This document shows, piece after piece, positions 1 to 9,492 of a DNA stretch of 64,000 nt. The stretch is from Ancylostoma caninum (taxonomy: Eukaryota > Nematoda > Chromadorea > Rhabditida > Ancylostomatidae): positions 496,001 to 560,000 of the forward strand of contig JBAJFG010000432.1 of assembly GCA_037903475.1 (NCBI GenBank), read 5' to 3'. The position numbers and the translations under genes are program-made. Under the pieces are notes generated by a model. It had not been told where the DNA came from, did not search any database, and saw only the letters and a program-made list of their open reading frames with translations. Each line of letters starts with the position of its first letter. Positions within the stretch are counted from its first letter, which is position 1.

Positions 1-1033
1 CCAGCAGAGTATTTGTTCGAAATCGATAATGCATGATTGCTTTCGAATAGTCTTTACTACTTGTTTCTCCACAGCAAAAGTCTGTGTTAGCGAAATTTTT
101 GTTGTTAGTGGTGTAAGCCAGGAAGATGTTAGATATCGATGAGCAATGATTTTTACTCGGCACCAACACGTTCGTGACAACGCGCCAAGCTGGTCGAACA
201 CGCTATGTTTAATGTCCTATCTTTGTGACACGTTCATAATTAGCTAATTGCTTTGTACTAGCGCCATAACAGATATACGAGTGTTTTATACTCGCCGTAG
301 GTGAAGTGACGGTTTCCTGAACTTTTGCATTATGTGTTCCTAAATGGGACAGCTAAAAGAACAATAAGCTATTGGAAGAACCTAACAATGACGAGTCCAT
401 TGACAACATACATGGGAGGGACTTTTGAGGATTACTATCGAAGGGATAATTGTCATTAATGAAGACAATGTTTTATATTGAACTAGTGTTTCACATGAAA
501 AAGCTTACCACGCACGACCGCGTGCCCAACTGGTCGAGAATGGAATACTCGTGCCCGAAAGCATGCGTATCCTAAGTGGTAGTGCGTTAAAAATCAGCTC
601 TGTCTCGAATGTTAATGTCAGGTGTGAACACTCTTTCGCCATAGATCAGAATTCTTCGAATCTACTATGGTAACTGCAAATGACTTGGAGTTGATAGTTT
701 TTTGATGTACGGATTTTACCCGTAAGCCACGGTGTGATGGGTGTGTAAGCTGTGATAAGCCACGGTGCGTAAGGTGTGATGCAGAGGATCTCAGTTTCTT
801 GAAATTGTTTTTGTTAGCTGCTTCGGTTTCACCAACTTCAGTCCTCAAGTTGTTCAAGGAAGGGGGGCATAATCTAAAATACAGAAAGATGACTACTAAC
901 ACCGAAATTCATAGCAGTGGTAATAAGTTAAGACTAGAGCTTAAAATCCAGCTCTCTTAATATCGGAAAAACTTATTTGTTTTATTTATTTTGTCCTCAC
1001 ATTTGTTTTCTTCCATTGAGAAACTTTTTTAAG
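1..1033. other. No assignable gene; one possible small exon and a local duplication
   Basis: No long frame is convincing here. A short open stretch at about 85-112 follows a CCACAG acceptor and precedes GTAAGC, and reads KVCVSEIFVVS on the plus strand, so it may be an upstream exon of the gene suggested at 1-2.6 kb. Positions 711-790 carry an imperfect local duplication of a GTAAGCCACGGTG-like unit. Confidence 0.25.
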
Positions 1034-1092
1034 AAGATACCTGGACCAACAAGAGTGCCGAGAAAAACTGGAATTCCTGCACCATCGAAAAG
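1034..1092 (+). CDS. Candidate internal exon, Pro/Lys-rich linker
   Basis: The stretch is preceded by a T-run and AAG and followed by a GT donor (AAAAG/GTTGTT). Its frame reads KIPGPTRVPRKTGIPAPSK, a proline- and lysine-rich linker resembling unstructured regions of cytoskeletal or scaffold proteins. That resemblance is compositional, not a family assignment. A possible 20-nt microexon (RDRSTQT) lies at about 1221-1240 before a GTAAGC donor. The product is not recognised, and joining to the exons below is inference. Confidence 0.3.
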
Positions 1093-1621
1093 GTTGTTTG
1101 ACTTTTGTTTCTGTTACATTTTTTATTTCGTATTCATGTTGTAATGGTTGTGGAGTGGAACTATGTGTGTTTTGGCTTGTATTATTACGAAACAAACCAC
1201 TTATTATGGGTGCTTCTAGAGATCGGTCCACTCAAACTGGTAAGCCTGTCCTATTATTTTTGTTCAAAAAGTGTAAAAATCTTTGCGGTTAATCGCACTT
1301 CTTAATCTTCGCTTTTCACAAGAGACGCTAGTTGTATAGTGGGTTCCAGACATTATGTCTGCCAACTCATGACAACATGTGCCATTTTGGGGCCTTTTTT
1401 TCAGGCTCCTTTATTACCAAAGGCACCTGGCAACATTCCTTGTAGACATGCATGTTGAATCACACAGCCATGAGGAAATTTCAGAACCCACTATACTGCA
1501 CGAATTACTGTTGATATCGCTCCACGCACTGTTGCGTGTCGTTTTTGCCTCAGCTGATGTATTGTGTGTTTTCCATCTTTGCATATGTATCCTGATTTGT
1601 TGATGCGTTTGCGGTTTGCAG

Positions 1622-1756
1622 AATTGGAGCTGCTGTACGCTGTGCTTCGGCCGTCCCGCAGCCTACCGATGATGACGAGTGTTTCTGATGAATTTGCCTT
1701 CTTACAGTCACTTGCCATATCCTATTCCAGCAATTCGTTTGTTCTACGCAATCGAG
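1622..1756 (+). CDS. Candidate internal exon, leucine-rich helical segment
   Basis: This island sits between TTTGCAG and a CGAG/GTGATT donor. It is open in one frame for 44 codons, starting ELLYAVLRPSRSLPMM and ending SYSSNSFVLRNR. An upstream island at 1485 to about 1552, after ATTTCAG, reads HELLLISLHALLRVVFASAD, so both look like amphipathic helices of an alpha-helical repeat protein. Splice phases between these two islands do not join cleanly by eye: one simple join creates a TAA. The exon boundaries are therefore uncertain. A second frame with a 29-nt intron is possible but too short to believe. The product is not recognised. Confidence 0.35.
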
Positions 1757-2058
1757 GTGATTTCATACCGTTCATCTTCCATCAAAATTCTGTTTGTTTT
1801 TTTTTTGTTGAATCCTCAAAGCACATTTACATCTTGCAACTCTATGGCCGTGAAAAAGTAAAATGTGGAAATGCTTCTTAGTTTATTATTCGCCAACATT
1901 TGAAAGTAACTTTCATCGACGTCGGATAGAGTGCTTTTCCCTTTGTTGTAAAAACCCGTTTTTTTTCTGCTTCGTATTTTTGTTAGGTTTGATTAGAGTT
2001 TGCTTTTTTTGCACTTTTTCGTCACCAAACGCTGTAGGCATCGGCGAGCTTCTTCCAG

Positions 2059-2157
2059 AACAATTTCACGGGAACTTTTCTTTGACATTGCTTTGGCTTC
2101 AACAAGTCCCGATGAAAGCGATTATAGAAGACTTTACTCACACTTCGAGTGGAGAAA
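2059..2157 (+). CDS. Candidate exon of the same plus-strand host gene
   Basis: A good acceptor (CTTCTTCCAG) precedes an open frame reading TISRELFFDIALAS and then SPDESDYRRLYSHFEWRK, followed by weak GT donors. The frame stays open to a stop at 2222-2224. Further downstream, 2452-2505 follows TTTTCAG and reads VTLIVRPFVWVPQASLM, and a short stretch after TTTCTATAG ends in a stop near 2570. These may be the last exons. No domain is recognised. I infer one gene only from shared strand, spacing and splice signals. Confidence 0.33.
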
Positions 2158-2999
2158 GTTACTGGTTCTCACAATTGTAACCAATGCTTCCATGTCAAAA
2201 TTCTCACCACTAAAATCTAAATGAATTTGAGATTTTACCACTGAACACTTGTTGACTGGCGATATTGCGTAGATACTCTTTTAATTTATTCTCCTTTTTC
2301 CCAAACTACGATAATTAAATTAAAACTACTAAGAAACTGCTTAGCCGTGATATTTCTATGAGTCACTCATTTGTGGATTTTCGGTTGTTGTGTTCTTTCC
2401 TTATAGATATTTATTGGTTTCATCTAATGCGTAAGTATTTAAGTTTTCAGGAATGTCACCTTGATTGTCCGTCCATTCGTATGGGTGCCTCAAGCGAGCT
2501 TAATGGTTCATATTTTTCAGTTAACAAATGTTTATGTACTTTCTATAGGGCTACTTCTTGCTGTTATTTGATGAGGGGAGGAGAAGAGAGCTTTCTATTA
2601 TGTGTAGTCATGCTTTTCCATTGTACTCCATTGTCGATACGAGTTCGTTGCTTTTCTTTCGCTAGGCAGGTCGCATAGTTGCTGCTTTTGTATGGCTTAT
2701 CAATTACTAGTGCATGATTTTATTTTCGAGTCATTCTTTCATAGTCATTTTTTTCCACATTAGGAGATTATTTCCGCTTGTTAGTGTCTTTGTACATAAG
2801 TGATTATTAGAAGATATAACGATATAATGCCAAAATTTTAAAATGCCGTTCCGCTCCGCATATTAGTTGGAATCCCTGATGATCATTTAGCAGTGGAATC
2901 TCTTGGGCATTTGACCAACTCGTGTCCTCTGTATTATATTTATTTGAGCATCCGGTGTTAGCCGTTTGTTTGGGGAAATGTTCAGTTCATTGACATGAA

Positions 3000-3005
3000 A
3001 ATAAA
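3000..3005 (+). terminator. Possible polyadenylation signal AATAAA
   Basis: AATAAA lies about 430 bases beyond the last candidate plus-strand exon. The motif is common by chance in AT-rich DNA, so this is only suggestive. Between 2570 and 3370 I see no other gene. Confidence 0.2.
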
Positions 3006-3849
3006 GGGTCTTGATCAGTGTTGGCACTCAATTTTTATCGCCACACACCGTTGTCCTCAACTTTCGGTGTCGATCAAATTATCTTGTTGTTAGAGATGAT
3101 GGTACGGGGTGAGAGTCAGGGTTGCGAAAATTGGCACAGTTCATCTTACTGGACTAGATGCGGAGGCAACGGTTTCATTTTGAGGTATTGCTACTCACCG
3201 ATGCGAACGGAGTGCGTCAACGTCAATCATTGTACACTGTAGAACTTGTAGACCGTTACAGAGGCGTAATGTAATTGTATTATCAGAGTGTTTGATTCGC
3301 GAACGTCCTTTACGCGAGGACATTGCTTTTCCAGAGTAGAGTACTATTTCTTACACTCTTGCCTCTGGCAATATATATTTATTTCTTTATTTATTACCAG
3401 TCATTAAAGCATTTGGCAGGATGTGATAGAAATATGTAGGGATATGTAACAAGATGTAGACTGTGGAGAGATGGTCGTGTTTCGTTGGGTCCCCAAACTA
3501 TAACATTACCCTCCCCTTCATATAATTTTTTGCAGCAGCCAGCGAGCCTACGGGCGGAGGCTAGCTGACCAAAACCCAGGTTGCACACGTTTTACATATT
3601 TGGGGATGTCCAACGAATGAGAAAAAGAATCACGTCAACTCAGAGAGCTTTGTGGTAAGCAGAACAAAGATTTGGGAATTCTGAATCTCCGAATTCAAAG
3701 AAGAAAAAAAAGAGTAAGATGGGCGGTTTGAGGAAGGAGAAAAGGAAAAAGAGCAAGGGGCAAGTAGAAATAGAATTACAACATGGCAACTTTAAAGGAT
3801 GTATTATATATGGCGTCCAGCGTGAAAAACAAGCCGTGTCGCTTCCGAT

Positions 3850-5595
3850 TCAGTCTTCGCAGATTTCTTCTAGATAAGCTGCTAAATGATTCTGGAACGA
3901 AATAGATAGCTTCCACCTGAAGAAACTTGGATGAAGCCTATTCCACAATGTAGGAGTTCTAGCAACGTATGAGCCTTTGTATGCTCGGCTATTGGCTTTT
4001 TCGCTACGTACTCGGAATGAATGACCCCTGGTCGTTACATTTGAAGGCGACAATTCGAAAATGTCGCAGAGTCTGAGATCAATTTCTCCAGTAGTTATTT
4101 TGTACATTAGTCCATAGTCAGCGATTTTCCTGCGGAAACTGAGTGATTTTGCGTTTAACATTCGAAGACGTTGTTCATATGGAACGTTTACTAATCCCTT
4201 GCGTATGAAACATCTGTACGTGAAGCTTTTCTGAACTTTCTCTATTTTATCGATGAGGCATTGCTTATAAGGAGACCACAAGGGGGAGCAATATTCCAGG
4301 AGAGGTCTAACGTATGTAACGAACAATCTGAAGAGAATGAGTGGATCCCTAGACTTGAAAGCACGAAGAATGTAGTTCGACATCATCGATGCTTTGGATA
4401 CTATATCGTTTATGTAATCTTCGAAGTCAAATTTGTCTGTGTACGTAATTCCTGAATCTCTGATTTTATTGAGACGATGCAAAACCTTCCCGTTTAAGGT
4501 GAAATTTATATTTGGATGGTTAATTCCGAAGCATAATACTGCAGTTTTCTCAGTAGATATATCTAGTTCCCAAGTTCTAGACCATACCGCAAGCGCATCA
4601 AGTGCTTCTTGGAGTTTTGAATGGTCGTTAATTGTGAAAATTTTGGAGTCATCTGCGTATATTGAACAAAAAGCGCCTTCGGGTAGTGAATCAATCATGT
4701 CGTTGACAAAAATAAGGAACATCAACGGGCCTACACAGGTGCCCTGAGGCACCCCACTTGTGGTGGCGTATAGGGGTGAACGCTGCTGGTTGATGGTCAC
4801 GGTCTGCATCCGTTCAGTGAGCAGGGATTGAAGGAAGCCTAGTAAGCACCCTTTTATACCAAAAGCTGAAAGCTTTTTCATAAGTAGAGGTATTGAGATA
4901 GAGTCAAAGGCTTTGGCAAAGTCTATGTAACAGACGGAGACATAATTTTCCTTGTCAACCTCCCTATACCACAGCGGGATAGTGGATAACAATGCCGAAA
5001 CGGTAAATCTTTTACTAACGAAACCATGTTGTGAACATGATAAAAGATTATTTTCTGAGAAGTATTGCTTGATTCCGCGACAGACGATGCGCTCCATGAC
5101 CTTACTCACAGAACTGGTTAGGCATATTGGTCTGTAGTTAGTAACGCTATTGCGAGCTCCCTTTTTAAAAATTGGTTTGACTAGGCCCAATTTCCACAAT
5201 TTTGGTGTCTCACCACGAAGCAAAAACCTGTTAAATAGGATGGTCAATGGTGTTGTTAGACCTAGGGCTGCTCTTTTCAAGAAAATATAGGGAATGTTAT
5301 CTGGAGATGTAGAAATTTTGCTAGGAAGCTTGCGAAGAGCGCGATAAACCTCATGGCTCGAAATGTCTATCCAATCCAGAGTTTTGTCAGTCGATGGAGG
5401 TGATGTGGCATCTGAGTGACGAGGCTTCTTATAGACGGATTGGAAATAGTTGGCGAACAAATTGGCCTTTCCTAGGTCGTCTTTAATCGTGGTACCATCA
5501 TCGGCTTTCATATTGGGTATAGACGGGGTAAGTCTGAGTTTTTCGTTGCAGTATTTGTAGAAGCATTTAGTGTTCCGTTTACGCGCGAGCTGCAT
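3850..5595 (-). CDS. Reverse transcriptase of CR1-like non-LTR element
   Basis: The 581-residue frame carries the reverse transcriptase blocks in order. These are NYRPICLTSSVSKVMERIV (about residue 155), the YIDFAKAFDSIS block with the first catalytic Asp (about 220), SGVPQGTCVGPLMFLIFVND (about 280) and IYADDSKIF with the catalytic YADD (about 315). The C-terminal thumb segment LLEYCSPLWSPYKQ (about 435) is typical of CR1/Jockey-type proteins. The enzyme would copy element RNA at the nicked target site. The frame is open upstream of the first ATG to position 5700 (a TAA precedes it), so the ATG is probably not a real start. It should be one polyprotein with the endonuclease, from which it is separated by a frameshift. 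The RT core itself has no internal stop. Clade placement is by motif resemblance only. Confidence 0.9.
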   Translation of the reverse strand: MQLARKRNTKCFYKYCNEKLRLTPSIPNMKADDGTTIKDDLGKANLFANYFQSVYKKPRHSDATSPPSTDKTLDWIDISSHEVYRALRKLPSKISTSPDNIPYIFLKRAALGLTTPLTILFNRFLLRGETPKLWKLGLVKPIFKKGARNSVTNYRPICLTSSVSKVMERIVCRGIKQYFSENNLLSCSQHGFVSKRFTVSALLSTIPLWYREVDKENYVSVCYIDFAKAFDSISIPLLMKKLSAFGIKGCLLGFLQSLLTERMQTVTINQQRSPLYATTSGVPQGTCVGPLMFLIFVNDMIDSLPEGAFCSIYADDSKIFTINDHSKLQEALDALAVWSRTWELDISTEKTAVLCFGINHPNINFTLNGKVLHRLNKIRDSGITYTDKFDFEDYINDIVSKASMMSNYILRAFKSRDPLILFRLFVTYVRPLLEYCSPLWSPYKQCLIDKIEKVQKSFTYRCFIRKGLVNVPYEQRLRMLNAKSLSFRRKIADYGLMYKITTGEIDLRLCDIFELSPSNVTTRGHSFRVRSEKANSRAYKGSYVARTPTLWNRLHPSFFRWKLSISFQNHLAAYLEEICED

Positions 5596-5648
5596 TTCCC
5601 TCTTTAGGTAAAAACGTGCGTACGCTTTCTTAAGTTTTCTCGAGTAGT

Positions 5649-6200
5649 TTAGATACTTAGCATTGCCGGAAGTGTGTATTCGTGATAAGAATACTGAACT
5701 TTAGATTTTAGCGCTATTATATGCTTAGGGTAACGCTCACGTTTCGGTTTAAGTCGAAGAGCCGGCACGTAGAGTTCAATAAGTCTCTCACAGATAGCTA
5801 GGAATTTGTGGTAGCATTGGTCCGCATCTTTACAGTTGTTAAAGAGCCTGAGCCAGTCAATATTTGAGAGTTCATTTATAATGCTGTCGTAATCGCCCAT
5901 TGCATAGTTTCTATAAATCCGGATATCTCTTTGAAGTTTGCATATGTCCATAAGGTCAAGACAGATGCAACGATGGTCTGATGTACTAAATGGAGGGAGT
6001 AAACGATAGTTTCTGATACGCTCAGGGTTAGAAATCAGAACTACATCTAGGACATTTAGTCCATGGGTAGGCTGATCAATAATTTGGATCAAGTTGTGAG
6101 ATTTGGCAAAATCAATAAAATGTGAAGATGACGCCGTGGAGGTATTACCGCGATGATCCATGTTGTGCCAGTCAATAAGAGGAAAGTTAAGGTCACCCAT
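5649..6200 (-). pseudogene. Endonuclease (EEP/APE-type) C-terminal half, frameshifted from RT
   Basis: The frame shows MGDLNFPLIDW (the GD-N motif of exonuclease-endonuclease-phosphatase enzymes), then LDVVLIS and TSDHRCI, whose SDH holds the catalytic Asp-His pair near the domain end. In the family this domain nicks the genomic target. The N-terminal half with the first metal-binding residues is missing. The frame stops at 5649, while the RT frame is open from 5700 in a different phase, so an indel of one or two bases lies inside this roughly 50-base overlap. Together these make the copy non-functional. The call is firm for the domain and for the break. Confidence 0.85.
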
Positions 6201-6209
6201 AACAATAAA

Positions 6210-6894
6210 TCATCACATCATATATCACCTAGATATTTCATTATACCATCATTATCTGTATTCCTGACTTACCTCTACTTGCTCCACAGAGTAACTGCCA
6301 CTTAGTATCTGGACGAGTAGCAAAAATCGACCATTGTTGCCAGTTGGAGCGATCAATGTCAGCCTTGGATCGTTACACCGCCACTGGATGTTTGAATGTA
6401 AAAACCAATTATTTTGGAGAACTGGCTTTCTTCAGTGGTTTGTCTCAATGTCCGTTTTAGAGATCGGCAATAAAGTTGGAATAATATTCTGGGCTTTGAA
6501 AAGAAATTGTATCGAATTACTCTGGAGAATCTATCCTTCCTGAGAAGTTGAGATTTCTCCTTAGCACTAACTTTACTTTGCGTACTGGCAAGCGAAAAAA
6601 GTTAGCCATGGGTACCGCTGTGAAACTCTACCACAGTACAAGGCCTTGTCCACAACCCTGTAACAATACCTATCAACAGATCATGGATGAGCGGCTCACA
6701 TCTCGAATAACTTAGGAATCATTCTGAAATTTCTATCAGAATTATGTAAGGTGGAAGCAGAGATCACTTCTTTGTCTTAGTGGGCATCTATTTATCCCTA
6801 AGACCGAGAGATTTTAGATGCAGAACGCTTTTTTTACCGATCATCCTTTTTTATGCGAAGGCCGGGATTGCATCGATCGGTGTAAGGCAATCAG
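6210..6894. other. No gene recognised
   Basis: AT-rich sequence upstream of the truncated non-LTR element. The short ORFs have no coding character I can support. Confidence 0.3.
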
Positions 6895-7089
6895 CTATTG
6901 CCGATCCCACAAGGATCTAATTTTCATCTGCCTTCGAATCCTAAGTTGTGTTAGAGTCCCTGCTCTTGTGGTTTTATCTTGGCCGCGGTTGATCTTCGAC
7001 TGTGACCCTTTGCCCGACCCGGAAGTGTCGCCAATTCTGGGAATTTGGCCAATTTTCTGGCTACTTTGACCAGCAGATCGAGCGTCCAT
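6895..7089 (-). CDS. Small hypothetical ORF with splice-leader-like acceptor
   Basis: This is a 64-codon frame starting MDARSAGQSSQKIGQIPRIG and ending RRQMKIRSLWDRQ. It is basic, Ser/Gly-rich and probably disordered. On the minus strand an acceptor-like CTCCCCAG lies 7 bases before the ATG (CAG, AGACTAA, ATG). That is the spacing expected where nematode spliced leaders are joined close to the start codon. It may be the first exon of a longer gene, since I see no clear GT donor before the stop. The product is not recognised. The codon pattern favours this strand over the overlapping plus-strand ORF. Confidence 0.4.
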   Translation of the reverse strand: MDARSAGQSSQKIGQIPRIGDTSGSGKGSQSKINRGQDKTTRAGTLTQLRIRRQMKIRSLWDRQ

Positions 7090-8359
7090 TTAGTCTCTGG
7101 GGAGTATTTATAGTTTATTCAGATTCTAGCTTTTTCGTATAAAATAAACACTCTTTGCCTCTGAAATGAGCTATGGATTTGTAATATTAGTTATTATTAG
7201 TTTACTGTACTACTGTAGTTATAAGCAGTCATTTTGCTTCTTTGGTTTTATGTTGGCATAATTGCCTGTGAAAATGCAAATGCCTTCGCCGAATATGAAG
7301 TGGCTGCTCTTGGGAGAAAAAAGTTGATTTACAGTACGATTGCCCTTTAAGAACTGCAAAAAATTGAATATGTAGGTACTTTTGTGCAGACTATTCCAAC
7401 AAATGTAGGGTATCTTGAGGGTTTTAACAAGAGAAACTAAGCCACAAACAACACAAGTATCAAGACCGTAACATTAAACCCTTTGCTAGTGTTGGTTTTA
7501 CAGCTGTAAAAGTGACGTTTTACTGAGAAGTACATACCGCACACTAAAGAACGTCATTTTTTTAGAATAGAAGTTTTTATAAGGATTCATTCAAATTAAC
7601 TCTCGGGGAAGATACTCAGCGATTTTAACAGTCACCAGTTCACTTCCAAGGAGTGAAGAGTAATGAAAGGAACGCAGCTGCAGCAATTGCAAAGGTGCCA
7701 TCTATATACAGACTTTTCTGCAGGAAAATTGGTTTTGAAGTGTACTCAGACCCGAGTAAACATCGAATGGTTCAAATAATAATTCAGGAACCATTTCAAA
7801 AATCTGTATACTTCGAAAAGTGATGGTCTACAGCACCTTCCCATCCTCCTTGGCTGCGGGGCTTTCTCGAGCTCAAACGTTCGAATTTCTTACTTCTTCA
7901 AATGATTGTGTGAAAGCAGATCCCAACTACACTTTATTATTGTAAAAGTTAAAGGGTTTGACGTGGTATGATGTCACGAACTCAGCTTCTTGAACGGAGA
8001 ACTCCTTGCAGCGAAGTGTATCCACTAACCATGGAAACGAAGACGAATTTCGATGGTACTCTCGAAATACCTTTATCTCTCTCATTCTGGCACCTGCCAT
8101 TCAAAGAGTCTTCACTAGTTAGCGTGTAAAGTGAGATATTTCTTAAATTTCGCAAATAAAACATCAAATTTACAACCATATTCAGGTTACGCAGAAATTT
8201 GAAAAAAGAAACAGCCACTTGCTCTTCTTTCCACTGAAATAGTACCCGCTGTGCCTTTCACCAAGCCCAATACCAGCCCAATAACGAAAAATCGTCTTGA
8301 GCGACATGTGGACCGAAACTTGTGCTAACAACTGACCCCTACTACATTCATCATCAATC
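7090..8359. other. No gene recognised
   Basis: About 1.3 kb of AT-rich sequence. A 78-codon minus-strand frame near 8000-8218 has no recognisable motif and is treated as chance. Confidence 0.3.
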
Positions 8360-8824
8360 TTGCTTCAACGGATGACTCATATAGAATTTTTCCTCAAGAA
8401 TAAATCACGTGTTCCAGAGCTTGCGACGATTGATAGGAAGGGGCATCGCGGCGTCGTGATAGGTGTTGACTCCGAACACCACGATATAGCCCACTTGACT
8501 CTCGATTTCAGCGACATCACGAGCCTTGCAAAAATTATCGCACCGGAGGGATCTCTTAGCCGTGGGAGACTGTCTACTGAGCTCTTGAATATTGTTCGCA
8601 ATCGCGGAACAATTTGCCACTCTGCATTAGGAAAACTTTTCAGCATTTTCCATACCAAATCACATCTCCTCTCCCGAGAAAATATCCCTCTCTCAAAAAC
8701 GAAGCTTGCCCTACGACCTTCCTTCCCCCACATCTCTTACAAAATTCCCATCGGACCTGGGCCAGAATGCATCATTGGAAGGATAGTTAATCTCACAGCC
8801 CAGGATGGAATTACTCATGGGTAG
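8360..8824 (+). CDS. Hypothetical ORF, unknown function
   Basis: This is a 154-codon frame. Its middle (GVVIGVDSEHHDIAHLTLDF, then SDITSLAKIIAPEGSLSRGR) has a purine-N-pyrimidine codon pattern typical of coding DNA. It is longer than expected by chance in this composition, but no domain is recognised. Its last 20 codons run into the dispersed repeat that starts near 8767, so the true end is probably lost or spliced. A minus-strand frame of 118 codons overlaps it and cannot be excluded. It could equally be a relic of a mobile element. Confidence 0.33.
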   Translation: MLQRMTHIEFFLKNKSRVPELATIDRKGHRGVVIGVDSEHHDIAHLTLDFSDITSLAKIIAPEGSLSRGRLSTELLNIVRNRGTICHSALGKLFSIFHTKSHLLSRENIPLSKTKLALRPSFPHISYKIPIGPGPECIIGRIVNLTAQDGITHG

Positions 8825-8880
8825 CAGCTGGATATAGATAACACCACGCGTTATAAACATTTGGATGGGCACTAAGTATT
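8767..8880 (+). repeat. Dispersed repeat, CATCATTG / CCATGGGTA family
   Basis: This stretch aligns by eye with 51,140-51,260. Both share ATCATTGGAAGG, then AATCTC, then a GGTAGC-GCTGG-TATAGA block. Related copies with a CCATGGGTA core are at 23,849, 25,140, 50,740 and 56,828. Confidence 0.6.
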
Positions 8881-9147
8881 AAAGGACAAAAACACGTTCA
8901 CCAGTTATGCAAGTGTGTCCTGCTCAAGCACCTAGACTAACTATATCATGACTGCAATTTATTTTTATTGTCAGAGCTGAAGGTGCCCCATGTGACTCGA
9001 AAAACGTTGACCTCGACTTCGTTCACAGCTCTTGCTATGAGAAATACGGGTAAAAAGCTATGAATCCTCTTTTCTGCACTTCACAGTCCGTCGAAGGAGA
9101 ACATTTGCTGCCACGTTCATGTATTTTGTGTAGGTATTTTGGCACAA

Positions 9148-9221
9148 AAATTATTGCACATGGCGATAGCGACAAAGTAATGGCAAATTATTGCACATGG
9201 CGATAGCGACAAAGTAATGGC
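9148..9221. repeat. Perfect 37-bp tandem duplication
   Basis: Two head-to-tail copies, 9148-9184 and 9185-9221, each contain GCACATGGCGATAGCGAC. They end 11 bases before the 5-bp target duplication of the BEL/Pao element. Replication slippage or a polymorphic minisatellite are both plausible. Confidence 0.85.
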
Positions 9222-9237
9222 TGCACTTGAGGGGCCT

Positions 9238-9492
9238 TGTTGTGGGCGCTGAGACTCTTGGACTTTTTGTAGTCCGAATGCACAGTTAAGGCGGGGGTTC
9301 AGTGGAATGTTTATTACTGTACAAGTGAGAGTGAGAAAGGAGAGAAGTGAGTTCCTCGGTGTGCTTACAGCCTCATCCTGACTAGGAAATATCATCTCAA
9401 GCATAAGACGGGTCAGTCCCGCCCACTCCACATGAGGTACAGTAAGGGCGGTGAACATGAATGCTACAAGGATCATCGATCTGTCGATGATA
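9238..9492 (-). repeat. 3' LTR of the BEL/Pao element
   Basis: 255 bp, starting TGTTGTGGGCGCTGAG on the plus strand and ending CTGTCGATGATA. It is the same length as the partner LTR, and the homology stops exactly at the target duplication. The interior ORF reads into it before stopping at 9397. Confidence 0.9.

Larger units (their letters stand above)
3371..6209 (-). mobile_element. CR1/Jockey-like non-LTR retrotransposon, 5'-truncated
   Basis: On the minus strand the order is the C-terminal half of an APE-type endonuclease (6200-5649), then reverse transcriptase (5700-3850), then about 450 bases of 3' UTR ending in a TAAATA-like simple tail (3371-3396 on the plus strand reads as TTTATTTATT-type repeat). 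This is the standard order of an APE-clade non-LTR element. The endonuclease frame meets an in-frame TGA just before its FIVMGDLNFP segment. No upstream endonuclease sequence or ORF1 is visible beyond about 6209, so the copy is truncated at its 5' end, as is usual for target-primed insertion. No target duplication was identified. Confidence 0.88.

Noticed and set aside
4261..4747. Plus-strand ORFs within the reverse transcriptase
   Set aside because: Antisense shadows of the RT coding frame.
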